From: Lepraria neglecta
Lineage: Eukaryota > Ascomycota > Lecanoromycetes > Lecanorales > Stereocaulaceae
Length of the DNA: 64,000 nucleotides
Assembly (NCBI GenBank): GCA_033220425.1
Contig: CM065651.1
Location: 2,852,001-2,916,000 of the forward strand
Direction of reading: 5' to 3'
The notes under the pieces were generated by a model. It was not told the DNA's origin, searched no databases, and saw nothing but the letters and a program-made list of their open reading frames with translations. The position numbers and the translations under genes were made by a program. Positions 43,712 to 59,410 of the stretch are shown piece after piece (positions within the stretch are counted from its first letter, which is position 1; each line of letters starts with the position of its first letter).

Positions 43712-44440
43712 GATGGACGAATTTTAGTCAAGTGAACGTTGGAGATATCAAAGTTGGTATGGAGAGAAGTTTCAAGGCACTGTGATAGAAATAGTGGCAG
43801 TCTTGGAGCTAGTATGAAGGCATTTGGTTCAAGCTCGAGGTGTCAGCGGAAGGAATTGCATAGTAGAAGTAATGCCAGTAAGGGCATGGACCATTCAGGG
43901 TTGTATAGATATTGGCATTGGTACACGAGTCGTTATAAAGACTGAGACATATCCACACGATCTCATGGACAGAAGCGAATGCTGGGGTCCGAAGGCAACA
44001 TACTTTTCAGCCCAACACACCAGGGGTTCACGATGGCCACGGCCTGTCGATTTCGAGATTAGCCACTCTATCCCCGTTGACTTTGCCCGTGTTCATGCAC
44101 TCCACCTCAGAATGCCTCTCCTTCCGGGCGACGATTGGTACTCACAGAAAGCTGGAGAGATCCCGCTTGCCGGACGAATGGCGTCTAGGAGAGTGGAGGT
44201 TCAGGGTGAAGTGTTCTCGTGCTGTTAGACTTCAAGGATGGTATCTGCGCGGACGAGAGGATGCCTGGAGCAGCTATCCAAAGCGGCTATCTGTATCTCG
44301 GGGCTCTGGATGTCTTCGCATGCTCGCAAGGCAGTCAGAGGAAGCTGACCCGGCACCATGACCATGGCGGTCGAGGCTCTGAGATTAAACTTCAGAGTGG
44401 TGCCACAATCATCTGCCCCCCACACGGGAGGCGGGGCTAA
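43712..44440. other. Region 5' of facC, no gene
   Basis: About 730 bp holding the facC promoter up to the edge of an inserted repeat element. Plus-strand frames at 43,824-44,228 and 44,077-44,361 overlap in different frames and have no domain. I could not point to a convincing FacB-like site by eye. Confidence 0.35.
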
Positions 44441-45547
44441 TTAGCGTATGCATGATTTTCTTGGTTTCTTGGCATTCCACTCCATCCCATCCCCCATACA
44501 AATTTATATGGAAAACCCGACAATCAACCATATAATCAACCATATATCATCTTTGAAACCTAGGAACCGCCTACATACGAATTCGAAGGTGTTACAATAC
44601 CTAGACAGCGCTCCTCTCGATCCAGGCCCTCCACCCCCGAGCAACCTGCGCGGAGGAGCAGTCGTCCTCCCAGGCGGTACGATTCGCTGACGACCAGCCG
44701 GAGGACAGTACTGTAGCCAGTAGGAATGGTGGAGGCAAGAAGAAGGTAGGGCGCCAGGCGCCCCCTAAGCCTATACGAAAAACCTGGGGTCCACCATTAG
44801 CAAGTCAGCGACTTACTATTAATCAGGGCCTTTTAAAGGCGGAGAGGAAGAAGGCTACAGCTGAAAAAGTGACTCATCTATAAAGATAAACTGCTTAGCA
44901 GTCATATTACAGATAAAAGCCTGCTACTTATTACGAAGTCGAAGGCTCTGATTATATCTAACGCGTTGTCCCTTTTTATAACTAAGTCTTTCTTTCTTAA
45001 GGTGTCTCGAAATTATTAATTAATAGACGGTAAGGCCCCATTCTTCCTCCAAAAAAGCTGCTAGCTCGTCCTAATACGCCTATAGATATTGACGCTGGTA
45101 TTCAAGAAGGGTATTCTTTATAGCAGTGTATATATAACGCTTAGGACCCCGGCGCAGAGGATTTGGTGTATCTATAGTCCCATACATCTGGATTTTTTTC
45201 TCCTATAACCGCACCGTCTCTAGATAGCAATGGATCTTCGCAGGCAATAGCAGTAGGCTTCCAATAGGTACGTATCAGCCTATCAGCATAGGCTTTGGAG
45301 GCAGTGTCAATTATATAAGTAGGCATCGCGGCGGTGAGATAGGGAAGAAGGCTGTGGGGGGCGTATCGAGTCTACAACACTAATATTAGTCTATAAATAG
45401 TAGCTGGGGCTTTATATTTACTCAATTGGCACGGCAGAATGGCTTATAAGTCGATATATGGGTGGTTGTCGGGTTTTCCATATAAATTTGTATGGGGATG
45501 GGATGGAGTGGAATGCCAAGAAACCAAGAAAATCATGCATACGCTAA
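44441..45547. mobile_element. 1.1-kb DNA element with ~93-bp terminal inverted repeats
   Basis: Long, near-perfect inverted repeats bound this segment. The left arm (44,441-44,534) begins TTAGCGTATGCATG, and the right arm (45,455-45,547) ends in its complement. The arms differ by one base in a C run (CCCCC against CCCC) and a few changes at their inner ends. The outer flanks can be read as TAA on both sides, which would fit a 3-bp TWA-type target duplication, but the boundary is ambiguous. Inside, 44,690-44,882 (plus) reads as a Lys-rich coding relic (GGGKKKVGRQAPPKPIRKTWG). A 61-codon minus-strand frame lies at 45,141-45,326. The middle is AT-rich. No DDE transposase motif is seen, so it looks like a non-autonomous or internally deleted DNA transposon. 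The high arm identity suggests fairly recent activity. Confidence 0.7.
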
Positions 45548-46951
45548 AAGTCCGCGGGAAAAATGGGGACCATGCGAATTTAATATGCTACTATCAAATA
45601 CATGGCAGACTGGTATTCATCGTAGCCGTAGCTATGAGATCTGAAAAATCGAGCCTTTGGTTACAAGAACCACGGAGGCATGCTCGGCTCTATATCTCCA
45701 GAGTACAGCAATACATTGGGTATCAGAATCCCGAAGCTCGATCTTTCCGATATCACACTCCGAATTTAGATAAGAAACCCAAATTAGGTATCATCTATGC
45801 ACGAATGCCTTATATAGAGATGCTAAGATGAGCAACCGCGAGGACGAACCCATGTTGAGCACAAACAACCTGGGCACGCGGTCAGAATGAATGGTAGCTC
45901 TAGCAGTAAAAGCCCTTGAAAGTCTACGAACACTGACTATAAAGAGCAGTGCCTGAGCTGCTGACACCTATTTGAGAGCATGATCATCGTCAGAACCTTT
46001 TTAACTAAGCCCAAACGTATGAACAAACCAAATCAAGACATTGACACAGATTCCAAGAATGCACGCCCTGGAGAGAATAACAGTCATCTAATCGACGGGG
46101 GTAAGCCTGTGTGCATGCATCAACCACACCACGACAGCGTCTGATACTGGTATATTTCTGACAAGCCGAATTCGAGCAGTCGCTTTAGGGACGTCTCAGA
46201 TATGGACATCAAAGTACGTTCGAACTTGGCAATCAACGATCTCACGTATCATTGATCCTGGTATAATTAATCGAGGTTCTTATTGAGCAAAGAGGACCAT
46301 GGAGAACCAAGACACAGTGCAAACCAACTTAGATGCTGTCAAGCCAGGGAGAGGGTGTGTTGAGGCTGCGGATAAAATGACAACGAGAGGACACATTGAG
46401 CAGGCAAGCTGTCATAGAGCAGGTGGCATTTGCGGCTGTACAAAAAGACAGGACTGAAAGGTAGAGTTCTGGTACTTGTATGCTCTGCTCGCTGGCTGCT
46501 GCTTTACTCGCCCAGCAACAGTCGAATCCTCCGGGCTGAACCCCAGATTTGTACCTGGGTGTAAGCCCCCAGCGCATAAGACCGCCGTTTGTTCCGATGT
46601 ATCGCCCGCGAGCTGCTTCGGGTGTTGATTCAGGATCTTCGCACGTGCCTGGTATTTCTTGTGCGGAAGAAGCTGCGGAGGCTGGCACAAAACCGCGCTA
46701 ATTCAGCCCTATGGCCGACACCGCAACGGGTTTTGAACTTACCTATTATTTACATCTCGCCCTTTTCTACCACCCCTACTACCATTGTTCCAAAATCCAG
46801 CGGATCATCTTATTTGAGATCCACAGATACTTTCTCACGTGTCTAGTCCCACCAATTTATCACCAAAAACAGGCATTTTGTGCTCATACACCTTTGACCT
46901 CAATTTCCTTACCCACAACCAGTCCTCGACACTCTCAACTACCGAACCATA
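45548..46951. other. Long intergenic region, no gene seen
   Basis: About 1.4 kb between the inverted-repeat element and the RGG-box protein gene. Frames at 46,329-46,690 (minus) lie in two competing frames with no domain. The last 200 bp before 46,952 are C/T-rich and likely the promoter and leader of the next gene. Confidence 0.4.
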
Positions 46952-48583
46952 ATGTCTACTATCCAAAATACCCAGCCCCAATCTCGCCCTGAGTCTAAGA
47001 GCGCCAAGAAGAAGAAGGCGAAAGCAGAGGCCCCAGCCCAGCCATCAACTGCAACTCCAGAGCCTGATGCAGCAGCCGGGCATACAGCTACTGATGGGAC
47101 TACAAATGGTGCCGATGGAGCTTACGAGAGTCCATACTTGAAAGAGCTTTACAAGTATGTAACACATCGAGCGACGGTGGTCACGTCACAATGGCTGACT
47201 CGTTTCTTTCCTCAGAAACATTCGCAACATCAAGAAGAAATTGGTAAGTGACCTTCTCCAAGATTCAGACACGCGGCTACTAAGAGTTGCTACAGAATGC
47301 TACTCAAAAGGTCGACTCTATAATCGCCGAGAACCCCGGCTCCACACTCGACGAGCTCCTTGGAGCTCGCAAGATCAACCAAGACCAGAAAGCCCAAGCA
47401 CAGAAGAAGCCTTCACTACAAGCCTCCCTTAGCCAACTCGAAGAACAGATTGCCCAGTATAAACAATTTGATGAAGACTATCAAAAGCGGCTGTCGGCAG
47501 AAAAATCAGCTCTCGAATCAGCACACAAAGATGAGCTGCAAAAAGTCAAGGATGCTGCGGTGGCTGAGACTGAAGGAAAGTGCAAGGACAAAGCCAAGAA
47601 TGATTTGCTGGTCCTTAGCAAATTCTTGAGAGCAGCCGCTGCGAAGCGCCAAGGTGGTAATGAGTCTTCCGCGGAAAACCTAGCTTTCGAGGGGGCTTTA
47701 CTGTTGGTCTATGGAGGGGAGGCTAGCGCGGTCGTGGCCATGGAGAATCTCGTATCTGGAAGCGAGGACATAGTGCCAACGATCGATGGAGTTCCCTCAG
47801 AATTTGCCTGTAAGTCTACTCTTGTACTTGGGTGCATACAATCCAGACTTTTTAGAGCTACAGCTGACTACGTGGACAGACAAGCAAGTCCGAGAAATCG
47901 CTTTTGAGTATACTCCTTATGCTGCCGAAGAGGCCTGGGCCGAAGAGGTCGCTCAATCAGAGCCCGCCCCTCCCGCCGCTGAAGATTCATCATTGACACC
48001 AGTTGGGACTGACCCAACCGTTGCTCATGCTGGGCTTACGGAAATCGATAATCCTGCAGCGCCTACAACGAACGGCACATTACACCATGTTGACACTCCA
48101 ACCGTGCCGGACGCGTCCAGCATTGATGCTGGCGCAGCTAATGCAGCGGCAGGGAGCAACTGGGATGTCAAATCGTCCGGCGAGGCCGATTGGATGGAGG
48201 TTGCGCAGCGTGACCCTGCTGAGACCGACACCGGCAACCAAGCTACTCCTGCGGCTATGTCAAGTGCCCAGAGCTGGGCTGAAGATGTGCCTTCTTCCAT
48301 GCCAACTCCTGCGTACACTCAGCCACCACCTGCTAACGACGGCGACGGCTTCCACGAAGTGTCACACCACCGTGGTGGTCGCGGACGCGGAGGAGCTCAA
48401 GGGGAGTATCGTGGCGGCAATCGAGGCCGCGGTGGGTTTAGGGGCGATCGTGGCGAAGGCGGTGGACGTGGTCGTGGGGGTCATCGAGGCGATCGTGGAG
48501 GTGGAGATGGCGAGCGTCGTGGAGGACGTGGACGAGGTGGTGGATTCCGAGGCAATCGCGGACATGGTGATGCAGCCCAATAG
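46952..48583 (+). CDS. RGG-box protein with coiled coil (YAG7-like)
   Basis: Four exons: 46,952-47,154, 47,216-47,243, 47,296-47,809 and 47,880-48,583, giving 482 residues. The second exon is only 28 bases and encodes most of NIRNIKKKL. The N-terminus is a Lys-rich disordered stretch (SAKKKKAKAEAPAQ). Next comes a conserved helical region (YLKELYKNIRNIKKKL to about residue 130), a coiled coil (LSQLEEQIAQYKQFDEDYQ) and a helical domain to about 270. A long acidic/Ala-rich linker leads to a C-terminal RGG box (last ~70 residues, repeated RGG/GRGG/GDRG). The architecture resembles fungal YAG7-like proteins. RGG boxes bind RNA and are methylated on Arg, so a role with ribosomes or mRNPs is likely but inferred. 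The reading frame is complete. Confidence 0.8.
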
Positions 48584-49808
48584 GCAAGTCACCATCGACC
48601 CCGCACTGGTTCCTTGTCACTTTGCCTTTTTGCGCAACTGAATTCCGAGCATGTGCGACCATCATTTCATGATCACAAAAGAAATTTCAAAAGCTGGAAA
48701 AGCGGAGAACTGTTGCATTTTTGCAATAATGGCTGTCTATGCTTAGACATAGCCCATCATAATCGAGCGAGCATAGCGGAAGGAGTATTGAGTCTAGATA
48801 GGTTTACTCCAAAGTTTTCTCCTCGACTACTGTGTCATCTCTTTGGGGCTTCGACCCACCTCGTTCTAGTAAAACTAGAGAACATAGGGTTCAGGGTTTT
48901 GTCTGTTTGGAGGTGGACCAAGATTACGGGATCACAGCCCGCTGGTTCGTGCGTTGTGCGGCTGTCAGCCGGAACTAATGCTGAATCATCTATGCAAGGT
49001 ACCCACAGATCTGAGCTTTGCATTCACATTTCCTCTATCTTGATCTTCATTCTACCCATCCCAAATGTAGGGTCTTCTCATCGAATTTTAGTAGACAGTG
49101 GTCATTATAAAGGATAGCTAAGGTATTTACAACAGAATGCCTTTGGACCTGCAAACAAGCTTTACGAGAAGCTCAAAGCAATTACAGGTGTTCTGTTTAC
49201 TTCCAGGGATATATTGGGAGACAGTGATGAATAATGAACAAAAAGCCTATTGAAAGAAAGATGTATCCCTTTTAGACAGATGTTCCAAGGGCAAAGAACC
49301 CTAGCCCGTAGAATGCCTTACCATCTCAAGTATATAATAAACAACAATTCACACGGATCTTTGGTCAAGGCCTGCTCCCTATGCACCTTTTTCAGTGGCA
49401 AATAAATCTACGATCTGATTAGATTCGTGGAGGCTCTTTAGTTATGGAACAAGTTCGTGTGGGGTTAGCGTGATTACGTGCAGATTTAACCGATGCACCA
49501 CCCCAAATAAGGCTAGCGGGACTTGGCAACAAGTTTGGATCTCAAAGTCGACCTCATGCCCTCTCACGACATCAATCATCACCGGCTCGTCCACTGTGCG
49601 AGTGGAGAATAGTGGGCAACACAGCACATCCAAACTACTTGCAGCTTCCCACTTGCCAATCCGTGGGCATTTTCGCTCTCGGGGTGGCGACGACCGTTCG
49701 TTCCCCCTCTTCGGCCTGCGACAGGTGACTCGACAAACACGCTTAAATCAAATTACACAACGTCATCCCTGTCTCGGTCGCTGGCTGTGAGACCAATTCT
49801 CTGTCGTG
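48584..49808. other. Intergenic region 5' of the demethylase gene
   Basis: About 1.2 kb in tandem orientation holding the RGG gene's 3' UTR and the demethylase promoter. Small frames (48,614-49,117; 49,470-49,790) have no domain. No repeat or RNA gene seen. Confidence 0.4.
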
Positions 49809-54478
<4,670 letters not shown>

Positions 54479-55210
54479 CATTAGAAGCATTTGCTACGAA
54501 TATGAGTTCTACGACAAAGCAGTTTTGGATGAGCCTATGTATGACTACGCTTCGTGGTACATTTCTTGGGAGGCTGCATTCTATTTTGAGGAGGCATAGT
54601 TGCTTGGGCGCTTTTAACGTGGATGGATCACGGTGATGGATGTCTGTTGTTTTGTGCATAAATGTACAAAAGGTTTTGATGAGGCATTTGTGTAGCATTC
54701 AGTGTATTTTATAACCTGGAGATGAAACGCCATAAACTCAATGCACATATTTACCTACCAATGCTCCAATGATTCCACGTTCATTGAGCGCAGTTTTCAC
54801 CCACGGTTTTGTCTTGGAAAATTTCCAACAGATGATGACTACTCATCCACTTTGAAACGACCCAAGTCCACAGGTTATTGTGCTAGAACCAGGCTGTGCC
54901 AAGCTGGTAAAAATGGATCTTCTAGATGCAAATGATCCAACGCCTCCAAGAAATTCGCATCATTGGCTTGGATCAGATATCTGACCTAACATAGAGATAC
55001 AGCCAACTCTGACAGCCTCTTCGTCACCTGTAATGATACCCTGTACTCTTGCTGGTGGTGTTCTAGATTTAGTAGCCCATTGAGGATCGAGATCAAAGCC
55101 CCGGGCAATGTCTCGCCTGACGTCCTATACGCACTCTTCTTTCTCCTTTCTTTCACCCTGGTTATGTTCTAATTGCCTTCTGATGGTCAAGATACTTCCT
55201 CTCGTTGTCC
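54479..55210. other. Intergenic region
   Basis: About 730 bp between the demethylase stop and the secreted repeat protein gene. No reading frame, repeat or RNA stands out. Confidence 0.4.
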
Positions 55211-56610
55211 ATGTCTTTCTACCTGTTTCGAGCCATTATGGGCTTTGCATGCCTGGCCGTCACCCTTGCTAACATCAAGGCCCGACAATTAGATCTTGTG
55301 ACAATTACCGTTTCAACTGATCAATTCCCTGTCAATCCTACAGATATCGTCCTTCACGGCACAACCATCAATCCTGGACCCTCTGCCATGTTAATTGATA
55401 ACCAGGGTTCTAATTTTCTTCAGCGATATCTGAATTACACCCAATTTGGAGGGCTCAACAACCCGCTATACGCTCTCCAAACCTTTCTTGTACCACGTTC
55501 TTCTATCTTTACCGTTAAGATGATTGCTGACCCCGAAATCTGCTCAGGGGCAATCTGTATCAGCCGAAAGTGCAAATGACCTCTTCGTTGACCGTACACA
55601 GATATTAACAGGCCCGCCTGTTGCCACAATTACAGTCAGCACCGATACATACGTCGTGAACCCAACAAACATCGTTATTGATGGCCTTCCGGTATTGCCG
55701 GGCGGTCCGCGTGTGACACTCCACGGAACGGTTTTCTCTGAATATACTTCGAGCAATCTCTTTGCTAATGGCACCAAAATATTGGCTGGACCGACTACTA
55801 AAACTATTACGATTGGCACTACCACGTACGCCGTGAACCCAACAAATATTATCATTGATGGTAATATAGTGAAGCCAGGCGCACCGCCCTTGACTCTCAA
55901 CGGAGCAGCGATTTCGGAAGGCACTTCTAGCATCCTCTTTGCTGACGGCACCAAGATACTGGCTGGACCAACCCCATCTCTATCTCACAGTATCACGAGC
56001 GGTCCAGTATTTGTGACACCCACAACAACACTGAACCCATCTGGCCCAGTCGCAAGCTCTGATCGTAGTATACTCGGAGGCCTGCTGCTTAAACTTTCGA
56101 TAGGCAGTGAAAGCCTTTCTGCTATAATATCAGATCCAGTACAGAAACAAAAGCCTTGTCAGCGAAGTTCAGTCAGTAGAGACCAAAGCAGCTGGTCTTC
56201 TCAATAGTCTAAGAGGTGGTGATACAACAGCGCCTGCATGCAGTGGGGGTGGACCGCTGGGTCTGTTGGATGCGCTTAGTTGTGCATTTAAGGGTTTGAG
56301 CGATATTGAAGCAGGCCTCATTGCGTCTACGCCCGATGTTGCCGCAATCGAAGCACAGATGGGTAATTTGGGAGCTATGGCTCAGGGCCCTCAAAATCCA
56401 GAGGACAGCGAGCAAGCTAACACCACAGATACGAAGGACTCGACGACTAAGACAAGCAAAACCACCTCCTCAACTTCCTCATCTTCATCGAGCACTTCAA
56501 TAATCGATACAGACAATGTTTACTGCTATCCTACAATGGTGCAGGGTGACCCTGCCAGTCAAATCATGGCGGTTAATGCGTCCGCATTGGTGCTGAGCCT
56601 TGACGAATGA
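55211..56610 (+). CDS. Secreted repeat protein, one unresolved frame change
   Basis: The start at 55,211 gives a signal peptide (MSFYLFRAIMGFACLAVTLA). Three copies of a repeat then follow, with the core TITV-x-T-x-T/Y-x-VNPT-N/D-IVIDG-x-PG. Each copy ends near LFANGTKILAGP-like text: 55,290-55,620, 55,625-55,790 and 55,800-55,970. An intron at 55,490-55,547 (58 bp, GCTGAC branch site) joins the first two parts in frame. A Ser-rich helical region with LLNSLRGGDTTAPACSGGG and a conserved LLDALSCAFKGLSDIE block follows, then a Thr/Ser-rich tail and a final hydrophilic end. Near 56,150 the frame moves by one base (A-rich run AAACAAAAG), so the gene is either damaged, mis-sequenced or has an intron I cannot place. 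Probably cell-wall or surface associated; function unknown. Confidence 0.6.
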
Positions 56611-56938
56611 GCTTATGGGAATAAATGGCTCATGAAAAGAACGGCAAAGAAATGATGATAGACAGACATAGACGGCTAGAATTCGAGAATGTGACTCTGC
56701 ATGAGCCGGTAGAATTGGATTTTCCAAAGCTCGGGAAAGCATCCATTCAGGCCTAAGACAGCTTGTTCAGGTCCCCGTCTCATGCTGCACGTTGAGTCCC
56801 CTTCGTAATATTCATTGGGTCACAGTCCCTTCATGCGTCTCCTACCCCAGTTCTTATGTACAGCAAAGCTGCTTCAACGTCTGCTGACTCCCCAGGGCTC
56901 CGAACACCACTGCTAATCATGCCTTCAGCATTTGAATT

Positions 56939-57345
56939 TCATAAGACTCTTCTGCTCAACTCATCAGCCTGCTTCAATCCCTCAAAGCTACGTAGTGAGC
57001 CTACCTCTGTCACCTTCCTGACTCCATTTGCCGTGATCCCTCGCTGCTTCGTTTTCTTTGCATGCGCAGATGCTTCTCGCATCAAGCTAGTGGTCGATCA
57101 AAATGGGAAGTCGTAGAAAGGATTTGAGGAAGCGAGGGATGGAGTCTCACTCTTGGATAAAGAGGGAATAGTCCAAAAAGACCTGTAAAATTCCAATGTC
57201 AGTTTATAGCCCTGACTTAGTCTGCGTAAATGCATATTCTCGGATTACTTACCAGGACGTCGACGTTCTTGCTGATACTGCGATTCGAATGGGCTTTGAC
57301 GATGCGCTTGACGGTGGACCTCGGGTACAGCTTCTTGGCCGCCAT
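56939..57345 (-). CDS. CENP-W-like histone-fold centromere protein
   Basis: A 78-residue protein from four tiny exons: 57,345-57,253, 57,182-57,151, 57,086-57,005 and 56,968-56,939 (introns 70, 64 and 36 bp). It starts MAAKKLYPRSTVKRIVKAH, the first histone-fold helix. NRSISKNVDVL, VFLDYSLFIQDLMREASAHA (long central helix) and KQRGITANGVRKVTE follow, the last being the third-helix region. This pattern matches CENP-W, the small partner of CENP-T in the inner kinetochore CENP-T-W-S-X complex. The last exon is the least certain: the intron before it is very short, and the tail ADELSRRVL differs from the usual basic ending. The gene is divergent from RAD57, with 231 bp between the starts. An NF-Y/CBF-like histone-fold protein is the alternative, but length and helix text favour CENP-W. 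Confidence 0.72.
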
Positions 57346-57576
57346 GTTGACTGCTGACAGCGGTTCTGACGTTTCTTCTAACCCAGCGCCGCTATATTCG
57401 AGCCCTTCAGGAATGAATAGGAGCTCTGAAGTTGAAGCATGCACTCTGTTTACTTTCCGATCAACATCGCATTAGGAAACTCTGCCGACGCGAGCCGCGG
57501 CGATTAGATCCAAGCGCCACTATTATCATCGTCCCCACCACCAACAGCCCCAACCAACATACCATGGGTGTCCCTC
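57346..57576. promoter_or_regulatory. Divergent promoter, CENP-W-like / RAD57
   Basis: Only 231 bp separates the two start codons, so the two chromosome-maintenance genes must share promoter DNA. No specific factor site is assigned. Confidence 0.4.
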
Positions 57577-58972
57577 ATGACAGACCTTCTCTACACTCTC
57601 CCCGACTTTCCAACAAAGTTATACACGCATCTCCTACCATCGTTAGAAAAGCATTTAATCACCACCACCGACCTCCTCACGCTCGATGCTTTGGAGGTAG
57701 CCAAGAGGGCACAGCTGCCTTTGCTTGATGTGAGGAGGCTTGCTAATCATGTTGTTGCTATACTGCAGGGGCAATTGGGGTTGAAAAATGATAACGCTCT
57801 CAACTTCGAGAACGTCGGCGAGAAGCAGGCCGATTTTGGAGCACTGAAGAAATCAGGAAAAGAAGCGATCAGCCAATGGAGCACAATCAGCACACTTGAT
57901 CCGACCCTGGATGCAGCTCTAGGCGGCGGCATACCCACTGGCTACATCACCGAAATAACAGGTGAAAGGTACGTCCCCCCCACCCCTCCCCTTCAAACTC
58001 ACCACTAACCCACCCCTCAGCGGCGCAGGCAAAACCCAACTCCTCCTCACCCTCCTCCTCTCCGCCCAACTCCCCCCACCTCACGGCCTCGCCCGCCCAA
58101 CCCTCTACATATCAACCGAGCACCCCCTCCCCACAACCCGCCTCTCTCAACTCCTCACCACCCACCCTCTCCTCTCTTCCCACAATGGCGCCACCCCACC
58201 ATCCTTAAATCACATCCTCGCACTAAATACCCCAGACCTCGAATCCCAAGAGCACATCCTAACATACCAACTCCCTGTCGCTTTAGCCCGCCACAACATC
58301 GGCCTTGTAATCCTCGACAGCATAGCAGCGAATTATCGCGCTGAGCGCAGCTTTGATAAGACGGCTGCGGCTCTTGCGACGAGGAGTGCGCAACTTGTGA
58401 AACTCGGGGCTTTGTTAAGAGGGTTGGCTAGGGAATATGGGTGTGCAGTTGTGGTGGCGAATCAGGTCGCTGATCGGTTTGCGCCTGTGACGGGTGTGAG
58501 TAGGGCGTCAGCGAGTGGACCTAATAATCTGTTTTCTTCGAGTCCGGCGAGCACGGCTACGCAATTCAATGGAAAACCGACACCTTCAGTCCTGAGCCTA
58601 GATCATCAGCAGCGCTTCTTCACAGGCTGGGGATCGCATCCATCGTCGTCATCTACCACTTCTCAGAATTCAATGAATCTGAAGACGCCGAGTCTGGGTC
58701 TAGTGTGGGCGAATCAAATTGCGTGTAGAGTCGCCCTGATCAAAGAGCGAGATTATGGCCGTGCTGGGACTGGAGAGGGCGAAGTAAATGTTGGTAAGAC
58801 AGGCAGAGCAGAGTGGAATCCGAGACGGTGGAGAAGATGGATGAGGCTAGTGTTTGCGCCGTGGGCAGAGGGGACGGCGGAGGGGGAGAATGGGGTGGAG
58901 TTTGAGATATGGACTGGGGGCGTGAGGGCTGTGAACAAGGAAGTGGAAAAGGTCACTGAAGCTGCTGATTGA
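57577..58972 (+). CDS. RAD57: Rad51 paralog Rad57
   Basis: RecA-fold mediator of homologous recombination; with Rad55 it stabilises Rad51 filaments. Two exons: 57,577-57,968 and 58,021-58,972, giving 447 residues. The intron splits the Walker A motif GESGAGKT (129-136) within its Ser codon. Walker B is the LVILDSI segment around residue 231. VVVANQVADRF and the late WANQIACRVALIKER are typical of Rad57. The N-terminal ~65 residues form the helical helix-hairpin-helix-like region (LITTTDLLTLDALEVAKRAQL). A Ser/Thr-rich insert separates the core from the final strands. The ATG at 57,577 (MTDLLYTLPDFP) is chosen because it begins the conserved N-terminus. Confidence 0.9.
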
Positions 58973-59410
58973 TGTGATACATATATCAAGTCGTTGGCTA
59001 TATGAGTCAGGATAGCTAGTCTTCCAACCCAACAAGCATTTCTCACAACATCATTCATTGAGTAACCAGAGTTCGATAAAGACAGTCTCATTTGATCAAT
59101 CGAGCAATATAGCTAAGCTAATTCTAAGCAATTGACACCACCAGATCTTTTGGGGATGCCACCACAATGGTGCTTTTGGCGTTGAAGAAGAACCGTTGCC
59201 ACGCAGTAGGAGCAGTATTAATAGTACACATGAATATCCAGGCCGCCGTGCAAGAAGAATATTCCTCATTGAAACATTGATAAAGCCATCGCTATGATTT
59301 GGTGAAGGGGTTCATTATTCTGAAGAAAAGTCGTTCGCTGTGAAAAGGTCGTTTTCTGGGGGTAGGAGCTTTTGCAAAAGTGCTCCCTCCTTCTTGTCAT
59401 GTTCATTCAC
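58973..59410. other. Convergent intergenic region
   Basis: About 440 bp between the RAD57 and SCD6 3' ends. It should hold both 3' UTRs; nothing else is visible. Confidence 0.5.

Noticed and set aside
43824-44361. Plus-strand frames upstream of facC as a gene
   Set aside because: Two overlapping frames compete, no domain is visible, and the region is best explained as the facC promoter next to an inserted element.
45439-45831. Plus-strand frame of 130 codons
   Set aside because: Its first third lies inside the right terminal inverted repeat of the 44,441-45,547 element, so it is not an independent conserved gene.
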